Under the pieces are notes generated by a model. The model saw only the letters and a program-made list of their open reading frames with translations, was not told the origin of the DNA and did not search any database. Shown in pieces: positions 1 through 6,139 of a stretch of DNA of 9,110 nucleotides. The DNA comes from Flavobacteriales bacterium UBA5871 (GTDB lineage Bacteria > Bacteroidota > Bacteroidia > Flavobacteriales_D > Crocinitomicaceae), in the NCBI GenBank assembly GCA_002432085.1, contig DJFN01000052.1:1-9110 (forward strand), read 5' to 3'. Made by a program: the position numbers and the translations under genes. How positions within the stretch are numbered: the stretch's first letter is position 1; each line of letters opens with the position of its first letter.

Positions 1-1
1 G

Positions 2-139
2 GCGCCACCGAAAGTGTTCAGCCTCGAAGAATGCCTCGAGTACATTCAGGACGACGAATACGTAGAAGTAACACCGGAAAACCTGCGTATCCGTAAGATT
101 TTGCTGAAAGAAACAGACCGCAAGCGCGCTGGAAAATAA
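2..139 (+). CDS. typA: TypA/BipA ribosome-associated GTPase, C-terminal end only
   Basis: This is the last 45 codons of a gene entering from the left edge, ending in TAA at 137-139. The peptide contains SLEECLEYIQDDEYVEVTPE followed by LRIRKILL and a basic tail (KETDRKRAGK), which matches the conserved C-terminus of the translational GTPase TypA (BipA). That family binds the 70S ribosome and affects ribosome assembly and stress responses. The GTPase domain and all nucleotide-binding motifs lie outside the window, so the identification rests only on this C-terminal signature. A strong terminator follows 43 bases downstream, so this is the end of its transcript. Confidence 0.85.
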   Translation, partial: APPKVFSLEECLEYIQDDEYVEVTPENLRIRKILLKETDRKRAGK

Positions 140-182
140 TTCTTTCCCCTTTTTTGGAGGAGGAGAATCCCCAAATCCTATT

Positions 183-213
183 AAATCCCTGTCAATCCGG
201 CAGGGATTTTTTT
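183..213 (+). terminator. Intrinsic terminator of typA
   Basis: A perfect 9-bp stem, AAATCCCTG (183-191) with CAGGGATTT (201-209), closes a 9-base loop. It runs straight into seven T residues (207-213). It lies 43 bases after the typA stop and before the next plus-strand gene, as expected for a Rho-independent terminator. Confidence 0.85.
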
Positions 214-305
214 GTTTAGGACTATGCGAGAATAAAAATTTCCTGGAATCGTATGAATTTCAACAACTACTGCTAACTTTATCTTATAATCTTTACAAAA
301 TAATA

Positions 306-815
306 ATGAAAACCACCTTTAAATCATGGCCTGTAATGGGCGTTCTGGCAATTGCTATTGCCTTTTCTTCTTGCAAAAAAGACGACACAGATCCGGAAGG
401 CGATCAAAGCGGAAATCCGGTTTTTACGGAAAGCTTCAGTGCTAAAGTCGATGGAGCAACCTTCAACGAAACCATTCTGAATGCACTCGAATTCACGGCG
501 TCTTCGAAAATTGTCATTTCGGCGTCGGCTAACAGCTCGTTTCCTGCGATCGGTCTGCATATGCCGAACAACATCGCGCCGGGAACTTATACATTCAACG
601 GTTCAACAATACAGGGATTGTACAATGTCGGACAGACGATGAATGATGTTTATGCGTCTGCAATCGGTACCGGAACGTTAACGATCACGTCACACAATAC
701 TTCCACAAAACAGATCGAAGGAACATTCAGCTACGTTGCGACGCCTGCTCCAGGAAATTCCAACACGAATTCGTTCAACATCACCGAAGGATCATTCGCT
801 GTCGATTACGATTAG
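306..815 (+). CDS. Small exported lipoprotein, DUF6252-like
   Basis: The 169-residue protein begins with a lipoprotein signal: basic MKTTFK, a hydrophobic stretch at about 8-20, and a lipobox FSSC with the acylated Cys at position 23. The residues after it, KKDDTD, resemble the K-(D/E)(D/E) export signals that send Bacteroidota lipoproteins to the outer surface; surface location is inferred. The mature part (about 40-169) is a beta-rich domain with the order FSAKVDGATF, an ITAS-like strand (IVISAS), GTYTF, GTGTLTI, IEGTFSYVA and a final EGSFAVDYD. I associate this pattern with the Bacteroidota family DUF6252, whose function is unknown. The start is the first ATG after an AT-rich leader; a weak -7-like element TAACTTTA lies at 274-281 without a clear -33 partner. 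It is a single-gene unit flanked by terminators on both sides. Confidence 0.8.
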   Translation: MKTTFKSWPVMGVLAIAIAFSSCKKDDTDPEGDQSGNPVFTESFSAKVDGATFNETILNALEFTASSKIVISASANSSFPAIGLHMPNNIAPGTYTFNGSTIQGLYNVGQTMNDVYASAIGTGTLTITSHNTSTKQIEGTFSYVATPAPGNSNTNSFNITEGSFAVDYD

Positions 816-841
816 TAACAGTTTCCCTTAATAAATTCAGC

Positions 842-876
842 AAAAGTGGTCGGAGCAATTCCGGCCATTTTTGTTT
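842..876 (+). terminator. Intrinsic terminator of the lipoprotein gene
   Basis: AAAAGTGGTCGGA (842-854) pairs with TCCGGCCATTTTT (860-872) over 13 positions, including two G-T wobbles, around the 5-base loop GCAAT. The 3' arm ends in a T-rich tract (868-876, TTTTTGTTT). The A-run on the 5' side could make it partly active in reverse. It lies 27 bases after the lipoprotein stop and isolates that gene from the repressor gene downstream. Confidence 0.85.
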
Positions 877-917
877 GTAAACCAACGGTAAATCAATTTC
901 GTGTTTTTTGCGAAAAC

Positions 918-947
918 TTGTCGGATTAAAAATTAATCATATATTTG
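918..947 (+). promoter_or_regulatory. Promoter of the XRE/S24 repressor gene
   Basis: TTG at 918-920 is followed after 19 bases by TATATTTG at 940-947, an exact match to the Bacteroidota -7 element TAnnTTTG. The predicted transcript start is near 952-955, leaving a leader of only about 10 bases before the ATG at 964 and no room for a usual Shine-Dalgarno site. The -7 element lies inside the inverted repeat described at 933-964. The transcript start position is inferred, not seen. Confidence 0.7.
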
Positions 948-964
948 ATTAAAATTCAATCAAA
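933..964 (+). promoter_or_regulatory. Putative autoregulatory operator, overlapping inverted repeats
   Basis: TTAATCA (933-939) and TGATTAA (946-952) form a perfect 7-bp inverted repeat with a 6-base spacer. A second one, TTTGATT (944-950) and AATCAAA (958-964), shares the central half-site and has a 7-base spacer. Three TTGATT-type half-sites therefore alternate in direction, cover the -7 element and reach the start codon. Such placement is typical of an operator for the dimeric HTH repressor encoded directly downstream. Binding by that protein is inferred. Confidence 0.6.
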
Positions 965-1788
965 TGGTGCTTGGAAATAATTTGAAGCTCCTGCGGAAGC
1001 AAAAGAAAAAATCACAGGAAGAAGTGGCCGGAGATCTCGGTCTCACGCGAAGCAGTTATTCCGGATATGAGAATGGTATTGCCGAGCCGGGGCTCGATAC
1101 GCTCGTGGCTTTGGGAAATTACTACTCCATTCCGCTGAATCTTTTGCTCACCCGCGATCTTTCCACTTGTTCCGAATCCGAATGGGAAGCAATAGGCAAT
1201 GGTCTTTACGCCGATGTAAACGGTAAAAACCTGCGTGTATTAACAGCTGTTGTCGACGCGGACGAAAACGAGCTCATCGAGTTGATTCCGCAGCAGGCGA
1301 GAGCAGGCTACACGGCCGGCTATTCCGATCCGGATTACCTGAAAGTATTGCCGACGTTCAGCTTGCCGTTTCTTTCCCGCGACCGCAAATACCGCTCGTT
1401 TCCGATTGTTGGAGATTCCATGCCGCCGGTGGATGAAGGCTCGTTCGTCGTGGCGGAATACATTCAGAACTGGGCAAGCATCCGCAACGGAACGCCGTGT
1501 ATTGTCGTGACGAAAGACGATGGTATCGTGTTCAAGATCGTGAACAATTTTATCGGCCCGAATCAGTCGCTGGAATTGTGTTCAACGAATCCGATCTACC
1601 AGCCTTATATGGTCCACGTAAACGATGTGCTGGAAGTCTGGAAATTTGTGAACTACATTTCGCCGTCCTTGCCGGAAATGCGTGTAGACGATCACTCACT
1701 GGCGCAATCCATCCAGGCTTTGCAGCGTGAGGTGCTCGATCTGAAGCGCAGCCTCAGCACAGCGAATACTTCCCATCCGAGAAACTGA
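964..1788 (+). CDS. XRE-family HTH repressor with LexA-like S24 peptidase domain
   Basis: The 274-residue protein joins an N-terminal Cro/CI-type helix-turn-helix (about 5-62; LTRSSYSGYENGIAEP covers the recognition helix and following turn) to a C-terminal S24 domain (about 120-225). The catalytic pair appears intact: Ser152 in VGDSMPP and Lys191 in GIVFKIV, 39 residues apart. Ala114-Gly115 (QARAGY) lies 37 residues before the serine, a spacing like that of the LexA/CI self-cleavage site; Ala118-Gly119 is an alternative. The family therefore suggests a repressor inactivated by RecA-stimulated self-cleavage, which is inference here. A charged helical segment (about 243-265) follows the S24 domain. 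The gene sits alone, with a promoter buried in inverted repeats and a 3' end overlapping the convergent recQ reading frame by 35 bp. It is chromosomal-looking, with no phage genes nearby. Its targets beyond itself cannot be told. Confidence 0.9.
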   Translation: MVLGNNLKLLRKQKKKSQEEVAGDLGLTRSSYSGYENGIAEPGLDTLVALGNYYSIPLNLLLTRDLSTCSESEWEAIGNGLYADVNGKNLRVLTAVVDADENELIELIPQQARAGYTAGYSDPDYLKVLPTFSLPFLSRDRKYRSFPIVGDSMPPVDEGSFVVAEYIQNWASIRNGTPCIVVTKDDGIVFKIVNNFIGPNQSLELCSTNPIYQPYMVHVNDVLEVWKFVNYISPSLPEMRVDDHSLAQSIQALQREVLDLKRSLSTANTSHPRN

Positions 1789-2377
1789 TCGCTTCTTCCG
1801 TCAGGAGGATTTTTAGCAGTCCCTTTACACTGGCATATTCGGTTTCATCGAAAGCCTGCAGGATTTCTTGTAAAGTCGAAGGTGTTTTCAATTGTTCCAG
1901 AACAACATTCCGAAGCGAAAGCGTGTTTTCCTTTAATCGCTGGCGTTTGCAAACATCACATTGACCGCATGGCTGGATTTCCTGTCCGAAATAGCCGATC
2001 AATTGCTGTGAGCGACACGTTTCTTCTGTCACATAACGGCGCATGGCATTCATTCGGTACAGCGCACGTTCTTTTCTCCGGTGATAGGTTTCCGGTCGCA
2101 GCTCTAAGTAATCGTCCGGGAAACGCTCGTGGAGGAATGTCACCAGCGGATCGGTCGTACGCCAGTTGATATCGATGATCCCGCGTTCTTCCAGAAAACG
2201 CAATTGACGATCGAGCTCGTTTCGATCGATCTTCAGCCAGCGACAGATCTCGCGTTCGTTGATCTCGTAAAACTGGTCGAAAATGTTCGAGTAATTGCGA
2301 CACAGTAGCGTGATCAGCGGATCGACCGTCGGATTGGAAAGCTGAAAGCTGTACAAATGTGTATTGTTGATCGTGAT
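1754..2377 (-). pseudogene. recQ: RecQ helicase C-terminal part, separated by an in-frame stop
   Basis: This frame continues directly, without any shift, from the 419-codon helicase part after the TAA at 2378-2380. It reads ITINNTHLYSFQLSNP and stays open for 207 codons. It matches the rest of a Bacteroidota RecQ: a winged-helix-like segment, then a zinc site formed by Cys541, Cys557, Cys560 and Cys563 (full-length numbering; pattern CRSQQ...PCGQCDVC), then a small C-terminal helical tail ending in SDGKYSLC. No ATG lies near its beginning; a TTG at 2354-2356 is the nearest possible restart, giving 200 residues. Apart from the one stop it shows no decay. It could be a recent nonsense mutation, a sequencing error, or a part made by readthrough or re-initiation. 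Its end overlaps the convergent repressor gene by 35 bp. Confidence 0.75.
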
Positions 2378-3637
2378 TTACACCCGTGAGCTGTGAAAAG
2401 CATCTTCGCTGAAAACCAGGTCGCCGTTCATTTCCAGCAGCTTCAAAGCCGGATATGCCACAGCAGGCGAGAGGTTGAACCGTTTGGTAAACTCGTTGAA
2501 ATCGACCGCATACGTTTCCGAGTCACCGGAGCCGATAGCGATCTTCAGGTAATTGCACAATGCGCGATACACCAGCTTCACCGTTTCGATTTCCGGGAAT
2601 TGCGCAAGTACTTTTGCTTCCAGCTCGTTCAGGTCGTTCGATTCCACAAAAGCGAATGTGCGGGAAAACTGTCCGTCGCGACCGGCACGACCGGCTTCCT
2701 GGAAATACGCTTCGGGATTGTTCGGCAGCTCGTAATGCGCAACAAAACGCACGTTTGGCTTATCGATGCCCATTCCGAACGCATTCGTCGCCACCATGAC
2801 AGGCGTTTCTTCCGAAAGCCATGCCTGCAATGAAGCGCTGCGCTGATCGGCGTCCATTCCGCCGTGGTACATATTCGCTTTTATCTTTTTCGCCTGTAGT
2901 AATTGCATGATTTCCTTCACGCTACGGCGCGTCTGGCAATAAACGATCCCGACATGGCCTTTCAAACGGTTACAAAGCGAAACGATAGCCTCCGTTTTAT
3001 TGCTGACCGGAAATACTTCGTAGGTGAGATTTGGCCGCTCAAAAGTCGCTTCAAAAACAGCCGGATTTTGCAATTGCAGATTTTCGATAATATCCTGCTT
3101 GACTTCCGCCGTAGCTGTGGCCGTAACAGCCATAACCGGCACTTGCGGATGCAATTCACGTAGTACGGCGATCGAACGGTAAGGCGGACGAAAATCGTGT
3201 CCCCATTCCGAAATACAATGCGCTTCGTCCACGACCAGCAAGCCGATTTCCATGTTTTTCACCCGTTCCAGGAACAGGCGCGTCTGAATGCGCTCCGGCG
3301 ACACGTACAGAAAATCCAATCCGCCAAAACGGGCATTGTCGAGCGTAATATCCATTTCCCGGTGCGACATGCCGCTGGTCAAAGCTTTGGCCCGAACGCC
3401 GCGCTTCACCAATTGACGGACCTGGTCTTCCATCAAGGCAATCAACGGCGAAACAACAATGCAAATACCTTCGCGCGCCAATCCCGGAACCTGGAAACAG
3501 ATGGATTTCCCGCCACCGGTTGGTAGCAGCGCCAGAACATCTTTGCCGTATATAGCCGCGTCGACAATATCTTCCTGCAACGGACGAAATTGATCGTATC
3601 CCCAGATTTTTTGGAGTATTTCGCGGCTTTTTTCCAT
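2378..3637 (-). CDS. recQ: RecQ-family ATP-dependent DNA helicase, N-terminal 419 residues
   Basis: RecQ enzymes unwind DNA 3' to 5' in recombinational repair. The motor is complete: the FRPLQ motif 0 at 17-21, Walker A PTGGGKS at 39-45, the DEAH box at 137-140, the RecQ aromatic loop region WGHDFRPPY at 145-153, TATAT motif III at 172-176, NAFGMGIDKP at 285-294, and the arginine-finger motif QEAGRAGRDG at 313-322. About 345-419 is the start of the linker/winged-helix region of the short Bacteroidota RecQ. The frame stops at TAA 2378-2380 just after FHSSRV; the expected remainder follows in the same frame. With it, the protein would be about 627 residues, the usual length. The start is the ATG at 3635-3637, 33 bases after the upstream DUF3298-like gene, so the two are probably cotranscribed. 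As read, the product lacks its zinc-binding cysteines and may be unstable or altered. Confidence 0.92.
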   Translation of the reverse strand: MEKSREILQKIWGYDQFRPLQEDIVDAAIYGKDVLALLPTGGGKSICFQVPGLAREGICIVVSPLIALMEDQVRQLVKRGVRAKALTSGMSHREMDITLDNARFGGLDFLYVSPERIQTRLFLERVKNMEIGLLVVDEAHCISEWGHDFRPPYRSIAVLRELHPQVPVMAVTATATAEVKQDIIENLQLQNPAVFEATFERPNLTYEVFPVSNKTEAIVSLCNRLKGHVGIVYCQTRRSVKEIMQLLQAKKIKANMYHGGMDADQRSASLQAWLSEETPVMVATNAFGMGIDKPNVRFVAHYELPNNPEAYFQEAGRAGRDGQFSRTFAFVESNDLNELEAKVLAQFPEIETVKLVYRALCNYLKIAIGSGDSETYAVDFNEFTKRFNLSPAVAYPALKLLEMNGDLVFSEDAFHSSRV

Positions 3638-3670
3638 GAGCGGGTAAAACTAGGGCTTAATCGTTCATGG

Positions 3671-4822
3671 TTACTCGGCGATTTTCAATAACGCATCCTT
3701 ATATTCCGGATTCAGGAACTCTTTCAGCTCGTCAAATGGCAAAACGGCCCATTCCGGACTATCGCAGCTCCGCATGTAACGAGCAAAGTAAGCGTTGAAT
3801 TGTAGTCCTGATGAAGTGATCAGCACATCGCTAAATTCCCAGAGCGCCGGATCGTTGTAATTGCAATCTTCGATATCGTCTTCTTCCGTTTCGGGATCGT
3901 CTTCGAAGAAATATCCCGGGTAAGCTGCTTTCAGTGCTCCATTAACGATCGGACCGAAAGTCGTTTCGCGGTAAATGGACCAAAGTGAGTAGTTTTCTTC
4001 CTGCGACACATAGCCTTCGAATTGCAGAATTTCATCGGCATTGAGCGGTTGTTTCTTTTTCAGGGAAAGGTTGTGGTAAACGATCGAAAAATCCGGATGT
4101 GCACCGCCGCAGTAATAGCTGTAACCGACAGCGAATGACAGGAAATCGCCGTTTGCGAAAATGGAAGCGATGTCAGCCGAATAATCAGCTTCGTCGCCGC
4201 CAAAGCTGCATTGTCCGTAATCCTTGAAAGCGTTGATCTGTAAAGCCTCCATATAATTGTTCACAAACGTGATCTGGTCCATCGGCAATCCTTTTACCAC
4301 GCGAAACATATCGAATCCGCTGTGTGTTTCCCGGAACCATTGCAGGCTGATGCCGTTGATCACGGTTACCGAATCCAACCGTTTGAATTCGGCTAATGAG
4401 CTGCGGTAATAGTCGAGATCGTCATAGCCGTCAACATCGAAAAGAGGATTTACCGTATAAGGATGTTCCACCTGATCACGTGTAATCTGTTCCAGCTTTA
4501 CTGGCAGGGTTTTCCCTTTAAACGTCCATTTTCCCGTGAAAGAATTAGCCGAGCGATCAAGCACGAACAATTCCTGCTGCTCCTTATCGATGAAGTGCGA
4601 ACCGGCATGAAAAGAGAATTTCTTGTCCAGCGTCACGCCTTCGAACGGAATATTTAAGCCCGTTCTGGTATAGAAATAGTTCCCATAGACCTTTTCGCCG
4701 TCCTCGATTTCCAGGAGCATCACCACCGGCGATTTCCCGACGGTGCCTTTTAGAAAAACCGTTTCCGAAAGCGCAAAAAGCGGCATGCACCCAAGAAAGC
4801 ATAAGAAAATGAGCGTCTTCAT
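3671..4822 (-). CDS. Exported protein with a DUF3298 (RsiV-like) C-terminal domain
   Basis: The 383-residue protein has a signal peptide at about 1-19 (MKTLIFLCFLGCMPLFALSE). Cys12 is not in a convincing lipobox, so cleavage by signal peptidase I is more likely. Residues 20-115 look like a beta-strand domain (GNYFYTRTG, FTGKWTFKGK). The C-terminal half contains YYCGGAHPD at 236-244, a strand and NADEIL after it, and LPFDELKEFL near 361-370. These match the layout of DUF3298, the extracellular domain known from the anti-sigma factor RsiV. No transmembrane anchor or anti-sigma domain is visible, so a sigma-factor role should not be assumed; the protein is likely periplasmic or surface-located with unknown function. 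It has its own good promoter (4870-4898) and lies 33 bases upstream of recQ on the same strand, probably as a two-gene transcript. Confidence 0.75.
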   Translation of the reverse strand: MKTLIFLCFLGCMPLFALSETVFLKGTVGKSPVVMLLEIEDGEKVYGNYFYTRTGLNIPFEGVTLDKKFSFHAGSHFIDKEQQELFVLDRSANSFTGKWTFKGKTLPVKLEQITRDQVEHPYTVNPLFDVDGYDDLDYYRSSLAEFKRLDSVTVINGISLQWFRETHSGFDMFRVVKGLPMDQITFVNNYMEALQINAFKDYGQCSFGGDEADYSADIASIFANGDFLSFAVGYSYYCGGAHPDFSIVYHNLSLKKKQPLNADEILQFEGYVSQEENYSLWSIYRETTFGPIVNGALKAAYPGYFFEDDPETEEDDIEDCNYNDPALWEFSDVLITSSGLQFNAYFARYMRSCDSPEWAVLPFDELKEFLNPEYKDALLKIAE

Positions 4823-4869
4823 GTTACGTGTATTTGTCGTGGTGCTGGCAAGAGCTATGCCATTGTGTC

Positions 4870-4898
4870 CAAAGATAGCCTTTTCCCTTACATAACAA
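4870..4898 (-). promoter_or_regulatory. Promoter of the DUF3298-like gene (and probably recQ)
   Basis: Read on the minus strand, TTG (4898-4896) is followed after 18 bases by TATCTTTG (4877-4870), an exact TAnnTTTG -7 element. The transcript would start near 4864, leaving a leader of about 40 bases before the ATG at 4822. No other promoter is obvious before recQ, so it probably serves both genes. Confidence 0.65.
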
Positions 4899-4921
4899 CG
4901 GCTGTCGGCCTACCTGCAGCG

Positions 4922-4937
4922 GGATAAATAAATATCC
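4922..4937. promoter_or_regulatory. Inverted repeat between the divergent promoters
   Basis: GGATA (4922-4926) and TATCC (4933-4937) form a perfect 5-bp inverted repeat around AATAAA. It lies between the promoter of the minus-strand DUF3298-like gene and that of ilvE, just upstream of the latter's -33 element. The position suits an operator, but the arms are short and may be chance in AT-rich DNA. Confidence 0.25.
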
Positions 4938-4943
4938 GGCTTA

Positions 4944-4974
4944 TTGATGCCCTCGCTATATTTAGGTATATTCG
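4944..4974 (+). promoter_or_regulatory. Candidate promoter of ilvE
   Basis: TTG at 4944-4946 is followed after 20 bases by TATATTCG at 4967-4974, seven of eight matches to TAnnTTTG. An overlapping alternative -7, TATATTTA at 4957-4964, has no suitably spaced TTG. The leader would be about 10 bases, as for the repressor gene in this window. Confidence 0.45.
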
Positions 4975-4990
4975 CACAACAAAACACGTT

Positions 4991-6058
4991 ATGTTACAAA
5001 CCGTATCTATCAAGGTAACTCCCACTCAAGAGTCTAAGCTTAACACTGTTGACTGGGAGAATTTACCATTCGGAAAAGTGTTTTCCGATCACATGCTTGT
5101 TATGGATTACAAGGACGGCGCCTGGCAGGACGCGGAGATCGTGCCGTTCGGTCCGATCCCGATGCATCCGGCTATGTCGGCTATCCACTACGGACAGTCC
5201 ATTTTTGAAGGCATGAAGGCCAACAAGTCTGCCAGCGGCGACGTATTGATCTTCCGCCCGGATATGAATGCCAAGCGTTTTCGCGAATCTTCCGAGCGTA
5301 TGTGTATGCCGGTGATCCCGGAAGATATGTTCGTTGAGCTCGTTCGCAAAGCGGTGGAAGTGGAAAGCAACTGGATTCCTTCCCGTGAAGGCTACTCGCT
5401 TTACATCCGCCCGTTTCTGTTTGCTACAGATGAATTCATCGGCATCAAGCCTTCTGAAACCTACAAGTTCATGATCTTCATGTGCCCGGTTGGAGCTTAC
5501 TACAACGAGCCGGTGAACGTAAAAATCGAAGAATTCTATACCCGTGCATCCGAAGGAGGTGTTGGACGTGCGAAAACCGCAGGAAACTACGGTGCGTCGC
5601 TTTTTCCGGCACGTCTCGGACAGCAGAAAGGCTATCATCAGCTGCTCTGGACAGATGGTAAAACTCATGAATACGTCGAAGAATCGGGTACGATGAACGT
5701 GGTGTTCGTGATCGACGGAAAACTGGTAACTCCATCCGAAGACAGCGATACGATCCTGCGCGGCGTTACGAAACGCAGTGTGGTTGACCTCGCCAAAGCC
5801 TGGGGAATGCCGGTGGAAGAGCGCAGAGTGACCGTTCAGGAAATCGTTGAAGCGAACCGAAACGGAACACTGACCGAAGCTTTCGGCGCCGGAACAGCTG
5901 CTACGATCGCACACATCGCGAAAATCGGCTACCGCGACGGAGATCTTGTACTTCCGGCAATCGAAACCAGGACCTTCTCTCAGAAAGTACTGGCTCACCT
6001 CGACGACCTCAAGACAGGAAAAATTCCAGATACCATGGGCTGGATGCTGAAAGTCTGA
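4991..6058 (+). CDS. ilvE: Branched-chain amino acid aminotransferase
   Basis: This PLP enzyme of fold class IV interconverts leucine, isoleucine and valine with their 2-oxo acids, using 2-oxoglutarate/glutamate; it acts in the cytoplasm as the last step of synthesis and the first of breakdown. The 355-residue length and sequence fit the longer BCAT type shared with eukaryotes, not the roughly 309-residue E. coli IlvE. Visible signatures are HYGQSIFEGMKA (66-77), YIRPFLFA (138-145), the PLP lysine Lys195 in GRAKTAGNYGASL, the EESGTMNVVFV strand (230-240), ILRGVTKRS (255-263) for phosphate binding, and EAFGAGTAA (296-304). The ATG at 4991 gives the usual N-terminal extension. It is transcribed divergently from the DUF3298-like gene, with no other ilv or leu genes in the window. 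A heptamer repeat begins at the base after its stop. Confidence 0.95.
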   Translation: MLQTVSIKVTPTQESKLNTVDWENLPFGKVFSDHMLVMDYKDGAWQDAEIVPFGPIPMHPAMSAIHYGQSIFEGMKANKSASGDVLIFRPDMNAKRFRESSERMCMPVIPEDMFVELVRKAVEVESNWIPSREGYSLYIRPFLFATDEFIGIKPSETYKFMIFMCPVGAYYNEPVNVKIEEFYTRASEGGVGRAKTAGNYGASLFPARLGQQKGYHQLLWTDGKTHEYVEESGTMNVVFVIDGKLVTPSEDSDTILRGVTKRSVVDLAKAWGMPVEERRVTVQEIVEANRNGTLTEAFGAGTAATIAHIAKIGYRDGDLVLPAIETRTFSQKVLAHLDDLKTGKIPDTMGWMLKV

Positions 6059-6093
6059 GACCAGAGACTGCAGACCGGCGACTGGAGACCGAT
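6059..6093 (+). repeat. Heptamer-phased repeat after ilvE
   Basis: Five consecutive 7-base units each begin with GAC: GACCAGA, GACTGCA, GACCGGC, GACTGGA, GACCGAT. The fourth base alternates C/T/C/T/C. The array begins at the base after the ilvE stop codon (6056-6058). The overlapping short inverted repeat AGTCT (6052-6056)/AGACT (6065-6069) is a by-product of the pattern. There is no T tract, so it is not a usual terminator. Confidence 0.6.
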
Positions 6094-6139
6094 TTATGGA
6101 AATTTGTTTTGGAAAGCATCTGAAAGGAAATCCACGATC

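Noticed and set aside
1956..2303. Overlapping 115-codon frame on the same strand as the recQ C-terminal part
   Set aside because: It is a shifted frame of sequence that gives an excellent RecQ match, including the four zinc-ligand cysteines, in the other frame.
2341..2400. Frameshift as the cause of the broken recQ
   Set aside because: The codons on both sides of the TAA are in the same frame and both align with the expected protein, so it is a nonsense codon and not an insertion or deletion.
2393..2833. Open frames antisense to recQ (146 codons and shorter)
   Set aside because: They mirror the conserved helicase motifs on the other strand and have no start context or family features of their own.
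4792..4822. Cys12 of the DUF3298-like protein as a lipoprotein acylation site
   Set aside because: The preceding residues F-L-G form a poor lipobox and the hydrophobic stretch continues past the cysteine, which fits a signal peptidase I substrate better.
5063..5998. A 311-codon open frame antisense to ilvE
   Set aside because: Its translation has no recognisable domain and is rich in His, Arg, Phe and Cys, as expected from the complement of a codon-biased gene. The plus strand is a certain aminotransferase with all motifs.
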